Source: Gnetum montanum (Eukaryota; Streptophyta; Gnetopsida; Gnetales; Gnetaceae). From it: a DNA stretch of 64,000 nucleotides. The position numbers were made by a program, and so were the translations under genes. The stretch is taken from positions 158,262 to 222,261 of the forward strand of contig MNCI01019000.1 in assembly GCA_015680685.1 (NCBI GenBank), read 5' to 3'. Under the pieces are notes generated by a model, which did not search any database, was not told the DNA's origin, and saw only the letters and a list, made by a program, of their open reading frames with translations. The stretch's first letter is position 1. Each line of letters begins with the position of its first letter. Shown here one piece after another: positions 33,351-45,400 of this stretch.

Positions 33351-34320
33351 CTATTGAAAGTGATCAATAGATGGCCAATAGCCTTTGCTTGGTCATATCC
33401 TAAACTCACTAGAATTAATCCATGGATATGCCAACACCATATTTATACTGATCTATCCATGAAGCCAAAGAGACAACCACAACGATGGTTGAATCCAAAA
33501 TTGAAGCAAATTGTCAAAGAGGAGATTGAGCAACCCCTTAAGGTAGGGTTCATCTATCCCATTACGGATAGTGAGTGGGTTAGCCCACTCATGATAGTAC
33601 CAAATAGAGGTGTCAAATGGTGGATTTGTATCAACTTCATGCTATTAAACATGGCAAAAAACATTATTTTTTGTTGACATTTGTTGATTAGGTATTGCAC
33701 ATCATATATGGACATTGCTATTACAGTTTTCTAGATGGCTATAGTGGCTATAACCAAATCCATATTGCACCAGAAGACTAGGTCAAAACAACATTCACGA
33801 GTCCCTAGGGGACCTTTGCATATCGTAAGATGCCTTTTAGTCTATGTAATGCTCCTACCACTTTTCAATGTCTGGTCTTAAGCATCTTTCAGTAGCAAAT
33901 CGGTAGTAGAGTGAAATGACTCCACCTATGGTGCTACATTCAAGCAAGCCTTAGATTACCTTGAGAAAAAACTCAAAAGATATGTGGAAACAAACCTGTG
34001 GCTCAATTGGCAAAAGAGCCATTTCATGATCCAAGAAAGCATTGTATTGGGACATAGAATTTTGTAGGAAGGGATCAAGGTAGACCTTGAAAAAATAAGG
34101 ATCATCCACAGAATAACTCATCAACTAGGGATCATTAAAGTTGTTCGATCATTCCTTGGAAAAACTAGCTACTATCGACAATTCATGGAGAATATCTCTA
34201 AGATCACAAAATCATTGGTCAAGCTAACAAAGAAAGATACTTCATTCATCTGGATTAAGGAATGTGAAAATGCATTCCAAAAGCTCAAGAAGAAGCTCGT
34301 AGAGACTTTAATTCTATGAA
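33351..34320 (+). pseudogene. Element E reverse transcriptase
   Basis: 33354-33677 reads INRWPIAFAWSYPKLTRINP and KVGFIYPITDSEWVSPLMIV. The catalytic first aspartate region (F-L-D-G-Y-S-G-Y-N-Q in relatives) is near 33730 but shifted in frame. A small deletion near 33910 removes the F-M-D-D box and leaves DSTYG. Downstream LVLRIF-like, LEKKLKRYVETNLWLNWQKS and SFLGKTSYYRQFMENI are present. The enzyme cannot be active. Confidence 0.75.
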
Positions 34321-34700
34321 CACCTGACTAGTCCATACTATTTTATATACTGATAGATGCATTAAATTATGCCTTGGAAGATGTGCTTACGTAATTGGAT
34401 GACAAGAAACATTCATAGTACATCCACTGTGCAAGTGGTGTATGCTCTAAAGAACTAATTGCAGTGGTGTATGCTCTAGAGAAGTTCAGGTACTATGTGC
34501 TTGGATATAAAGTGTTTGTGCACACTGATCATAGTGCCATTTACTTCCTAATGAACAAGCCAATGGTGAGCCCATGTGTCATATAATGATTGGTAATCTT
34601 ATAGGAATTCAATCTAACAATGGTAGATCAAAAAGGAACTCAGAATGTAGTTGTTGACCATTTCTCTTAGTTACGATGAGATAACAAAGAGGAGGAGAGC
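34321..34700 (+). pseudogene. Element E RNase H
   Basis: Readable ILIDALNYALEDVLT (34335-34390), AVVYALEKFRYYVLGYKVFV (34460-34515), HTDHSAIYFLMNKPMVSP and VVVDHFS. The catalytic D of T-D-H is retained. The K-E-L motif is next to a small duplication (34420-34480, GTGGTGTATGCTCTA twice). Stops interrupt the reading. Confidence 0.7.
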
Positions 34701-36065
34701 CTGCTCTTTGATCAATTTCCTAATGAACTCCTCTTTGCTGGAGCAATAAATGAACAAGTGCCCTTATAAGAAAAATGGTATGATGGCATCCTCACTTATC
34801 TTCTCATTCAGAAGATGCCACAAGACCTGCACAAGAGGAAGAAACAATAATTTCTTCATCAGGCCAAACGCTACATGGAAATCAACAGGCACCTTTACAA
34901 GGTGTGCAGCAATGGCCTAGTTTGTTGGTGTGTACCTGATGCTGATCAACTATGCATTCTCTAAGATGCTCATGAAGGCCCTTGCAAAGGCCACTATGTA
35001 AGGAGATGCACAACCATAAAACTTCTGATGGTAGAATGCTATTGGTCCATTATCTTTAGGGATGCTCACCAGCTTGTTTGATCCTATGAACACTACCAAA
35101 AAGATGGTGGGATGACCACATGAATGAAGGATCTTCAATAGTGGATTCAACCTCTAGAACCCTTTAACATATGGAGCATTGACTTCATGGCTTCCATCAC
35201 ATCCATGTCAAATGGAAAGGCATATATAATTGTTGCCATGAATTACTACACAAAATGAGCAGAAGCAGTAGTCATCACTAACTATACATCATCCATTGCT
35301 ACACAGTTTGTACAACAAAATGTTGTGAACAGGTTTGGGGTTCCACATGTACTAATTTCTAATAATGGAACTCATTTTATAGGTGCTACTTTTCACAAGC
35401 TTATGCAATGCTTAGGGGTTGAACATAAATTAATAACACCTTACCACCCCTAAGCCAATGGTCAAGTAGAAGTTACCAATAGGAAGATCACGAAGATCCT
35501 AACAACAACTATCAGCAACTATAGGACAGACTTGAGCACAAAATTAAATGATGCCCTCTAGGCATACCACTCAACATGGAAACTTCCTATAGGCTACTCT
35601 CCCTATTAGTTAGTGTGCAGAAAACTCCCAATGCTCCTAATTCAATTCAACCTCTATACACTCTCAACAGCCTATGACTTGAATTTTGACCTTAGCCTAT
35701 CACAAAAAGAAAATCTAATTAACCTAAATGTACTAGATGAAAATTGATTAGTGGCTGTATCCTTGAATGAAGTGGACAAGCAATTTAACAAAAAGCACCA
35801 TGACCTTAGAATATGAAAAGAGACATTTCAATCGGGAGATAAGGTTCTCTACTGGAACCCCACACACATACTTCAATGAACTTAGTTCCAAACATTGTGG
35901 GAATGACCTTACATTAGTTATGAAACCTTTTCTTCTAGGGCCATGTTGATCTACAAACTGAAGAGCTAGAACAAGAAGTAGTTGGTCAACATCTGATAGG
36001 TAAAGCCTTTCCACAAGCCCAAGCAAGCCAGTGCAACAAATAGCTCAATGGATGAACAACCTTGC
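34701..36065 (+). pseudogene. Element E integrase
   Basis: The zinc-binding region is at 34950-35110 (AHEGPCKGHY, then SYEHYQK where C-x-x-C is expected). The core starts at 35140: WIQPLEPFNIWSIDFMAS keeps the first aspartate. LISNNGTHFIGATF near 35352 has N for the second aspartate. The glutamate survives in NGQVEVTNRK near 35465. The C-terminal part (35760-36000) includes a GDKVLYWNPTHI-type segment. Stops are frequent, and the altered second aspartate implies no activity. Confidence 0.75.
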
Positions 36066-38190
36066 TCAATTTTTCAGATCTCCTCCTTTCAACTCAACAA
36101 TGGGGGAGATGGCCATCCATGCTAATCATATATGTGGCTCCTTAATTTTTCTATTTTTTTGTTTTACACATTTTTATTTTTGCAAATTGTTTATTTTACA
36201 CCTTTTTGATTTTAAAACATTTTTCTATTTTACATCATTCTTTTTGGTTTACACCATTGTTAGTATATTTATTTTTTTCTTAAATATTTTACATATTTTT
36301 ACTTTATTTTAGTGTGATTTTCTAATTTTTGTTCATAAGCGTGCTTTGTTCCAATAGGACATAGTGGTGTTGTAGTTGTTGATAATGGTGGTTTGTGCTT
36401 AATGTTTTGTTTGCTAATGTCTAGTTTCTATTTTTGAATTTTTGTAATGATGGCTAAGACATGGTTTCTTGTTCATGAAATAGGCAATGAGTCCAGATCA
36501 TCCACCCATATACAAACTCTATGGTTTTCCTTATTTTGGGAGTTTGAGATCTCTTCCATTAAATAAAATTTTAATAAATTAGTGACCTTGGTGGTTTCCA
36601 AAATTAGAAAGGATTCAAAGGTTTACACAAGGTGTGACTTCAAGGAGACTTAATACTCTTTGTACTCTTCTACTTACTTGGGTGCATGAGTGTTTTCATG
36701 GACTTTTTACCATTCCATGTCAACCATAAATAGGAAGTTAAATAGGTCTTTACATGGTGTGATTCCCATCAGAAATAAAAAAAAAATAAGAAAAGAAAAG
36801 AAACAAAGAAAAAAAAAAGGAAGAAAAGTGAAAAAAATGGTGGGAATTTAAAACACATCCCTTAGACAAATAAATGGGCTACAAGCACTAGTTATGGGAC
36901 TAGAAAGACATGTTATCCATGCCTGAAGTTCCCCTCTAACTAAGGTCCTCTCTCACTTCCTACTTCTCTTTTCTTCTTCTTAAGAAATGGTGGTTGTTTT
37001 GTGGGAGTATTCTTGTGTCTCAAGGGGGTGGATCGGTCTTGGAGTGGTGATGCAAAGTCACTAAAGTAGTTGATTTTGGTTTGGACTAAGGATGAATCTT
37101 CTAGGGTCATTTAAACACAAATCCACAAAGAACTTCTTATGACCTTAATTCAGAACTTCATTCCACATTCTCCATCATCCATCCATGCTATCCATAACTC
37201 ACCTCATTGTCCATGTCCATGTTCTTATTTGGTGTCTTTTTCTAATGTACTTGAATTCTTTGGTAGAATCTTTCGAGTTTTGGTCCTTGACTTTCATCAA
37301 CCATTAATTACCTATGGGACCCATTGACTCCTTGGGTTGAGATTATCCAAAGGCAAACAAGGCATGTGCTTACTATGGGCAGGATCCACTTGCATATCTC
37401 TTGGTTGGGTTTGTTAAGCACCTTATCCTTAGGCATTTTTCTAATTAGAATCTTTCTTGCACCCATGTTTTGCATCCGACCATATGCTCCTTTAAGTATT
37501 TTCTTCAATTCGGACATTCTCCATCAAATTTTTGAATTTTTTAAGCTTTCAAAGATCCTCTTCAATGATTTCATCATATTCTTGGCTTTTCTAGAACTTC
37601 ATAGACCCCAAATTCGTTCAAAAATTCCTTGTATTTTTTAAAATATTCAAATTTTAAAATTTTATATATAAACCCCGTAAACAGGGCCTCATTGATGAAG
37701 CCCATGTATATGTGTGACCCCATTGACAAAGCCCATGCATATACATAACCTCATTGACATAATGCAAAAATACTATATATATGCACAACCCCCTTTTGAA
37801 ATCTTTAAATTTGCTCTCAAACGCCCAAGGAGTTTTTGCAATTTTCAAAGCCTAGAACCTTCCAGAGCCCATAACTTCCTAACCGTTTGCCTGAATTACT
37901 CCGTTCTTTGACCTGTAGTTATTGGAGGTAAGCTCTTAATCGTGGAGGCCACAAATGTGTCGTTTTTGATAGAAAATGTTTCAACATTTTTTCTAACTCT
38001 CACAAAGATTTAACCAAGGAATCAACATTAAAACACCAAATTACAAAAGTTAAACCTTTTCAACAAGATCCGATGACACTTATAATAAAAATTAATTAAT
38101 AAAATAATAATAAAATAAGAAATCGACCATGGTCCAACTGTAGTCAAGTGTAACTAATTAATGAGATAATGTATCCAATCATTATAAGTT
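36066..38190 (+). mobile_element. 3' spacer of element E
   Basis: Non-coding DNA after integrase. Landmarks shared with F and with 15.9-17.9 kb are TGGGGGAGATGGCC (36101-36114), ATAGGCAATGAGTCCA (36481), GAAAGACATGTTATCCATGC (36904) and GGCATGTGCTTACTATGGGC-type sequence near 37361. Near 37680-37790 it carries repeats of CATTGA and CCCATGTATATG resembling the U3 of the inverted block. No 3' LTR was identified. No ORF of note, so an env-like gene is not supported. Confidence 0.55.
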
Positions 38191-39382
38191 ACAGATTATA
38201 TATACTAATCCATGGATGTGTTGTGCCGTAGATGGCACCAAAAGGCAAACACATGTAGGAAGCAGGACTATCTCAACCAATGGAGAAATGACTTAGAATG
38301 GGAAGGGGCCAAGAACAGGCCCAAGAAGAACCAATTGCAACCCATGCTAGAGGACCTCTTAGCGAAGAGGCCAAAGTGGAATCTATTTATTAGGTTCCAG
38401 ACCAAGTGGCAACAACAGAACATTCCCATAGAGACGAGGCACCAGCTCAATAAGCAAACCTTGAGGTGATCTTGATGGAAGCCTACGTAAATTAGATTAG
38501 ATTAAGGTAGGTCCAGAAGATGGTGCTCTAGGAATTGAACTTTAGCTCTTTCTTAAAGAAAGCACCTAAAGAGGTACAAGACCAATTAAAGACCTCTCCC
38601 ATGTGCCCAATTATGACTTCTAGTGGGGAGTGGTATATGGGGGAGATGTTCCTATTTTGGAACAACAGGCAAGTTGGTTCAACGGTCAAGATCAAGGATA
38701 TTTTGGTGTTCTACTTGGTGCAAGCCATTGCAGATGCACTTGGGTTGCCTGAAACTAGGGTGAATCTCGTTGAGATTCCAATGGAGACAAATGCTAGCGT
38801 AAAAAAGGAATAGGTTCAACAGTGCTATGGTAGAAAAAATCCACTGCAAGATTGCAGCCTTTCACCTAAACCTCATCGTGAGGCCTAGCAAGATCACTAC
38901 CTTTTCTGCCCATGCATGTGTTGCTCTGAGTAGAAGATTCCCCATCAACCCTCCACAACTAATCTATCTGGAGATAGAGAAGTAGTTCAATGAGAATGAA
39001 CGTGGAAGGAAGGCACTCCCCTTCCCATGTAGGCACTCCCCTTCCCATGCCTTATCAGAAAACTATGTCAAAGAGGAGGAATAGTTTGCTACACTAATGA
39101 TATTGTCTGACATGCTCCGACTGCTAATTGGGTGGAGATAATGAAGGACAAAACTCCTACAAAGACCATCCAAAAAGAGGACCAATAGCCACCACCTCCA
39201 CCTGCCACTTAGAAAATTGTGTTGGACGTCGCTACAACATCCTAACGGTTGCACGAGTACCGAGAATGGCTCTTGAGCGAGCAAGAGCAACAAGTAGACA
39301 TGAGTGGTGGAGACCCATCTGTTAAAAATTGATGTAAATTTTGTTAGGAGTGAGGCCTTCCTCCTTAATAATAATTAATTTT
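38191..39382 (+). pseudogene. Unrecognised coding remnant
   Basis: Two open stretches, 38212-38469 and 38535-38813, are continued by further readable sequence to about 39330 with frameshifts. The first is basic and glutamine-rich (KNRPKKNQLQPMLEDLLAKR). The second has SSGEWYMGEMFLFWNNRQVG and DILVFYLVQAIADALGLPE. Later parts read KIAAFHLNLIVRPSK and LIYLEIEK. I do not recognise the family. A transposon-encoded ORF or an N-terminal part related to the coiled-coil sequence at 2739-4930 are possibilities, both unproven. It contains a 20 bp tandem duplication and ends at the target site of the LINE. Confidence 0.4.
39011..39050 (+). repeat. 20 bp two-copy tandem duplication
   Basis: AGGCACTCCCCTTCCCATG plus one variable base, twice in tandem (39011-39030, 39031-39050). 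Confidence 0.9.
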
Positions 39383-40123
39383 AACACTTTGTATGGGGAG
39401 TCGGCTGCAATGAAACATTGCCTAGTTCAGATTTACTCTTTCCTCCACGGTCACTGGCACCTGGATGTTACAGTGCAAAGCCTTTTTCATGGCCTTCAAT
39501 GGCTTAATGGGGTTAAACTCTTGCCCTATCGGCCATCTGTTCTCTTTCATCTCATGCACGACCCATCTGAATTCATTCAACGTTGCAATAAATATTGGCA
39601 CAAACAAGAGTCAGAAACATTTTGGATCCCTCTCTTCCAACTTATTTGGAAACTTCCGACCCTCCCCAAAATTAAGCAGTTCCTTTGGTGTCTTCTCCAC
39701 CATGGTCTTCCTATCGGAAAACGTCTAGAATATCTTGGGATTCCTAATCCCACTTGCCCTCTATGTGGTGGACAAGATGACTTTGTCCATGTGTTTTGGC
39801 AATGTCCCTTTGCTCAACATGTGTGGCAGTGGACTTCTAAAGCTTTTCCATCCTACAAGCTATCTCAAGAGGATGCCATATTCGGATTCTTGAACATTAC
39901 TTCTACTAATCTTAATTTTCTGTGGAAAGTTATTAGGCCTATTATTTTATATTATATTTGGAAGCGAAGATGCAATGTTCTATTTCAAAAGACAGAGTAT
40001 TCTAACAAATGTTTGCTTACCAGGTTGGAGATGTTGCAGATCTTTCGCCTCACCTATTTTCAACTCACATCTCAAGCATCCAAGTTCAATCTGGACAGTC
40101 ATCAATTGGTTCATCTCCTGTAG
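39383..40123 (+). CDS. LINE ORF2 C-terminal fragment with zf-RVT domain
   Basis: Open for about 247 codons inside the element. The frame is also open upstream in flanking DNA, so no native start exists. Residues FWIPLFQLIWKLPTLPKIKQ and FLWCLLHHGLPIGKRL are followed by the zinc-binding C-P-L-C-G-G, then H-V-F-W-Q-C-P-F-A-Q-H-V-W, the typical zf-RVT signature of plant L1-like ORF2. A W-K-V-I-R-P-I-I-L-Y-Y-I-W-K-R-R segment completes the domain. The intact frame suggests a younger insertion than neighbouring elements. The RT and endonuclease domains are absent. Confidence 0.8.
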   Translation, partial: NTLYGESAAMKHCLVQIYSFLHGHWHLDVTVQSLFHGLQWLNGVKLLPYRPSVLFHLMHDPSEFIQRCNKYWHKQESETFWIPLFQLIWKLPTLPKIKQFLWCLLHHGLPIGKRLEYLGIPNPTCPLCGGQDDFVHVFWQCPFAQHVWQWTSKAFPSYKLSQEDAIFGFLNITSTNLNFLWKVIRPIILYYIWKRRCNVLFQKTEYSNKCLLTRLEMLQIFRLTYFQLTSQASKFNLDSHQLVHLL

Positions 40124-40482
40124 CTATGGGAAAGACCTATGTGTTTCAATTACACTTAGCATCAGTAATCTCTGCAAGGAAGTTTTCCCTTTTATTATGT
40201 GGATTCACCATTGGCATTCCCTCTATCCTTAATTGAGAGCTCTTTGCCTCATCTAATTCTATGTCATTCTATTTTGTAAAAAGCTAGTCTGTGCTAACAT
40301 TTGGTTGTGCCCCAACTTGGGGTACCTCCCCTAATACTAGTTTATTTCTAAGGTGTTTCTCGAGTGTCATTCACGATGCTCTCAGTTTTCCCCTTCCCTT
40401 AACCCTATCACTTATTCAAGTTGTTGTAATTGATGCACCTTTAATTTCAATAAAACTTCTTTTCGGGGTCCGACACCCCCCC
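39383..40482 (+). mobile_element. 5'-truncated LINE (L1-like) with 13 bp target duplication
   Basis: Flanked by AATAATTAATTTT at 39370-39382 and 40483-40495. It encodes the C-terminal end of a LINE ORF2 with a zf-RVT domain. The 5' end lies inside ORF2, as usual for target-primed reverse transcription. The 3' end has AATAAAAC near 40449 and then TTTTCGGGGTCCGACACC and a C run, not poly(A). Confidence 0.75.
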
Positions 40483-40495
40483 AATAATTAATTTT

Positions 40496-41100
40496 CTTCA
40501 ATGGTAAGATTGTAAAGTTGAGTAGATAGTTCTAAAATCGAAAAGTTTTTTCTTTCCCTATATTTTTTTCAATGATGTTCACTCACTGTCAAGCTTATGA
40601 TTTGAGTTTTCAAGCTTATGATTTGAGTTTTCTTTATTGATTATCAATATTTTTTGTGGGGTCTAACACCTATATGCTATGTTGAGATTTATTGTTTGTT
40701 TTTCATAAATTTATGTTTTTTGTGATTTGTTGTTCCCTTAACAATTCCCCATTCTTCCTTGGGAAACTTCAAATCACCTTAGCCTCGATCAAAATAAGGG
40801 AAGGGTCTTTCCAAATCACCTTAGCCTCGATCAAAATAAGGGAAGGGTCTTTCCATGGGTTGATTCTTATTCCTTTCTTCCGAGGTTTTAAATTTTTCTT
40901 CCTTCCTTCCTTCTCGCTTGCCTCTCACTTTTAGTTATTTGCTTTCCACGTTGTCGGTGTTTCATACGGGCTGAGCAGTATCTATGCGAGGTTGAGAAAC
41001 CGGCCTCTCTCGGGTATCGTTGCTGTTCAAAATCCGCGATCCGACATTCATGGAGTCCCTGCTTACTGAATTTCGCCTGTGCTGCAATCAGTCAATGTAA
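40496..41100. other. Intergenic sequence with two short tandem duplications
   Basis: No gene recognised. It contains a 21 bp duplication (40590-40610, 40611-40631, CAAGCTTATGATTTGAGTTTT) and an exact 42 bp duplication (40770-40811, 40812-40853). Confidence 0.6.
40770..40853. repeat. 42 bp exact tandem duplication
   Basis: Units at 40770-40811 and 40812-40853, each starting CAAATCACCTTAGCCTCGAT and ending GGGTCTTTC-type sequence. They are identical by eye. Confidence 0.9.
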
Positions 41101-42430
41101 TTACAGAGACCACCTAAAATCGCTCTCAAACTTCGCACACGGCCTTCTGGACCTGACAAGTCATGCGTGGCGATCATAAAAAACTATATCATAAAGCGTC
41201 TGATCGATCAGGCTCACCACGTGTTCGAAACAATGACTGACGGCGATATGATAACTTCCACCATTATATTCCCAGAATACCTAAAGTCCGGAAGAATTAA
41301 AGAAGCCAAGAAACTCTTCGAGTCCATCCCCAAAAAAAATACAGTGACATGGGCAGCCATGATCTCTGTATTGATCCAGAATGGATAATTTCGGGAAGCC
41401 CAGAGACTGTTTGAGAGAGCTCCTCTGAAAAGCGTGGTCACATGGACAGCAATGCTGAAGGGATATGCTGACAGAGGAATGCTGGAGGTTTCATAGCGAA
41501 TTTTCAATGAACTGCCTGAAAGAAACAGTTTTTCGTGGACTGTGATGATGGGCTGTTGTTTGACAGAATGCCGTAGAAAAATGTTGTGGCTTGGAATGCT
41601 CTGCTCACTAGGTATGTACAGAGTTATCTTGTTGATGATGCACAACAGGTGTTTGATAAAGTGCCCGAGAAAGAAGGGGGCAACTATTTTGATTTCGTGG
41701 GTAAAGAATATGGTATCACTCCAAGAAATGAACATTATGCCTGCATGATGGATCTTCGTGGTAGGGCAGGCTGTTTTGAGGAGGCAGAAGATTTTATGAG
41801 CAAGATGCCAGTTGGGCCCTCAGTTAGAGTTGTTAGAGCAATGTTGGGGGCTTGTAAAATGCATAAGAACACAGAGCTAGCAAGACAGACAGTTCAGAAA
41901 ATTTTGAAACTTTAGAGCTCTAACTCTGCTTCCTATGTTGCCCTTTCAAATGTTTATGCTGCTTCAGAGAGACGGGATGATGTAATGGATGTTAGGAGAG
42001 CGATGAGAAACAAAGGTGTGGCTATGATTCCTGGACATAGCTAGATTTACGTGAACAGAAAACTGCATATCTTTTTTAACTGGAGATGTGTTACAACCCC
42101 GGATTCAGAAAATAAATGAGACCGTAGAATCTTTAGTGGGGAAAATGAAGGAAGCAGGATACGTTCCTGAGACAGTATGTATTGCATGATGTACAAGAGC
42201 AAGAGAAGGAACATCTTCTTAACCGACACTGTGAAACACTGGCCATAGCTTTTGGTCTGATTAGCACACCATTTGGCATTTCAATTACGATATTCAAAAA
42301 TCTAAGGATCTGTGGAGACTGCCATGGGGCAACTAAATCTATTCAAAGATTGTGGTAATTTGTGGCGAGGGACAAAAATCGTTTTCATCATTTTGAAAAT
42401 GGCGTTTGTTCATGTGGCGATTTTTGGTGA
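41101..42430 (+). pseudogene. PPR protein, PLS class with E and DYW domains (broken)
   Basis: Organelle RNA-editing factor type. Several PPR motifs are readable: KSGRIKEAKKLFESIPKKNT, FREAQRLFERAPLKSVVTW, RIFNELPERNSFSW and NALLTRYVQSYLVDDAQQVF. An internal deletion near 41690 then joins to GITPRNEHYACMMDLRGRAG and GACKMHKNTELA, the usual last PPR and E motif. The DYW deaminase follows: AGYVPE (42160), then H-C-E near 42230 and [14 protein letters not shown] near 42305 hold the zinc-binding and catalytic H-x-E / C-x-x-C. Near the end are RDKNRFHHFENGVCSCG and terminal D-F-W, with TGA at 42428-42430. Stops (41386, 41492) and several frameshifts show it is dead. Confidence 0.85.
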
Positions 42431-45400
42431 TGCATTTGCAAACGCTGCACTGAACGTGTCCTTTTATTTGCAATATGCTGCTAAAAAACATGACAATATT
42501 ATCCAGTACAAAGAGGGGAAACAAAGTTGCGAGTCAAGAGCTTCCTCTGAAGGGCTGTCTTTATGCACCATGCAAGAGTCATTTATTTTTGTTATTCGCG
42601 AGTTTCTTATACTGAACTATTTATGGCATTGCACTGTTGCCATCTGCAACCATGATTCTGGACATTTTCACTTGATCTACATGTCATAGCTTGCAGTTCT
42701 TGGCAGCAACACCTTTTTTTAAGGCATTCTTGCTTGGGATCTTTTTAATTAGCTAAAGAGTAACTCTTCCCAGGTTATTAAAACAAAATGGAATAAATGA
42801 TTTTTGTTGTGCTGTGTATTCGTACCGTGAGCCAAAGCTCAGAATGCCCAGAAGTATGAACACCTGAGAAATCAATCGTTTGGTCATCAATGATATAAAC
42901 ATTCTTCACAAATAGGTTATGGAATGATGCCACTGAGTGTATTGACTTTGTTTCTTAAACAACATTGGAAGAATTTGCCTACAGAGATTTTTGATAAGTC
43001 AGCACAGCGACATTACTTTCCTTATGGTTCTGGATGCCTTTCTAAAGTGCATGTGCTCCGGTAAGGGTAAAGTTGCACTGACCTTTTTGGAATTTTGCAT
43101 AGTCATCGCCATTTTCCGTAGTTCTTGATGAAGGGGTGATTTTAATATGACACAAGAATGTACTCTGCAGCCTGCCGCCTCCATGTCTTCACATTCATCT
43201 TATTTCATTGAAAGACCATTGTAACCACAACGTAAACATGAAACTGAAATTGAATCCTTTTCTATTGCTTTGATGCGGAATCCTTCATTGTTAATTCAGT
43301 TTCAACTATTTATTTTACAAAATTTTTGTATATGTGATTCGGAAGATGCAAGTGAGAATTCCTACCAACAAGCCACAACTTTAAAAAATCTTTAAAAGTC
43401 AGATAATTGTTCTATACTCGCTTTCCCGAAACCCTGCTTGATGTGCTAAGGTCATTTTCTGTACCTTCATATGTATCAATTGTATTTGCACCTTGCTTTA
43501 GCTGATTATTCAAGTTCAAAGGCATAGGTGACGAAGATAAATTTTTTTATTTCCTTTCCGTTTCTCTACTGCCCATAAAATTTTGAAGAATTAATTTTTT
43601 CCACAGTTATTCAATTTTTGTGGACGACCATGATAAACTTTAATAAAATGGTAGTAATTGCAAAGTGCTGTACCTAAAAATTCTGGGAAAAAGCGACACC
43701 GGACCACTTGTTGCCATAAAAAAAGTGGGCTTCATTGGTTAAAAATGCAACTATAATTTATGTGAAACAATCCCACTGTCAGGGTATAAAGCGTAAAATC
43801 TGACTCCTAGAAAGAAATCAAAGTTCAGCTCAGCCATCTTAATGTTACTTGCATGAACAAAAATCTGGCCTATGTTCAAGGTAAACTTCCATCATGTAAC
43901 TTTTTACCTTATCCTGACTTCGATTTTTTTTAAGATCAAAAGAAAATAAATTACCATGAAACAACAATAACACATTTACAATTGAGACAAGATTTGAGGT
44001 TAAGACTATCCAAGTCCTTGTTCCTCGTGGTGCCTCATTTTCATCCAGTTATTTTAAGAGGGTCTAATCTTAAGACAGGAAGGCCAAGTCTGTGGTATTT
44101 CATAGATAAAAATGAATTATATACCTGTGCACTAAAAGAAATTAAGTAAATTATATGCAACTGAACTAGAAAAAACTTATCGTGTGGAATGAAGTCACAA
44201 CATTAGTTTTTTGTTTCATAATGCCTGTCAATACAAATAACATACCATAAGTAGGAAATATACTAAGCTAAATCCTACTCGTAACTGTTGCAGGCATATG
44301 TTGCAGATATGCATAACCAACCCTTCTACACATGTTTCTAATCTTATAAATTTTGTTTCCAATTCAAAGGATTCAGGGAATCGGGAAAACTGACACAACA
44401 AAGGTAGCTCTTTCTGTTACATATCCACATTGAAAAGCTGAGATTTCTGCTAATCAAAACCTGAATTCACAGAACAAAACTTCATAGAAAGATTGTTTTG
44501 CGTAATCGAGGTAAATCTCTATATAGAGATTTCAGCTACCCTAGCTTGAATTGACACAGGATGATTCTTCTACATAGTCAGGGTAAGCTCTAAACAGAAA
44601 AGGAAGATTACATTCCCCTCAACAGGATTTGCATGGCAGCTCATATAACCAGCAAGTTTTGCAAACCCATGCTCTGGATGCCCTGCAAAACGAGTATTAA
44701 AAATAAATAAATAAATAAAAATTGAAGTTTTGGGTTTTAAAGACGTGTTACAGGAACTGAATTTTCAGCGTCATCAAACCATCCGATCTCATGGTAAACG
44801 ATCTTGCCAAATGCTAAAGCTCTGACCCGTTTGACAATTCTACCAGCAACGATCCAACAGTGTAGAAACCACATACATGAGGGACCAGAAATTGGTATCC
44901 TTGCAAAGCTGACGTGGAGGTTTAAAAAATGTACTCAGGACGCTTGATAATAGAGACCAAGCACTGGAGAAGTGGACCCATTTATTACAGCATGACCTTC
45001 CTTCTCATCTTGATCTGGGTGAAAACACCACAGAGATGAACTTTTCATTGTTGGCTTATTAGTACGGGTACTAGCTTCTTCGTGCTGACCAGTCTCCTGC
45101 ATACCCACGCCACCTAGCAACACAAATGAAATTGACCAGTCTCTTGCATGTTTGTCTTTTTCCTGGTCCATGCCCTGGAGGCTGGAGATGAATCAGTTGA
45201 GAGAATAAGCACTTGAAGGATTGGCAATGAGCTGCGAATGTATCCCTGAAAAATCGATTTTCCATTATTACTGCCGCAGAAAAAATAAAATAAAATATCC
45301 CTTGCTTTTCGAACAGGTAAAAGTATGCTTTTACTAAATGATTCATGGAGAGTGGAAGTGGCAAGTCCATGGTTGGGAGAGTGCCACTTCCAACTCTATA

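Noticed and set aside
37680-37790. 3' LTR start of element E at a TGATGAAGCC sequence
   Set aside because: The following sequence does not match the LTR of E (TGATGAGAGCGG...) and no LTR end with TCATCA follows. Only short U3-like motifs are shared.
36066-38190. Env-like gene after integrase in element E
   Set aside because: Open frames are short (under about 105 codons), T-rich and not conserved in F or the 15-18 kb copy.
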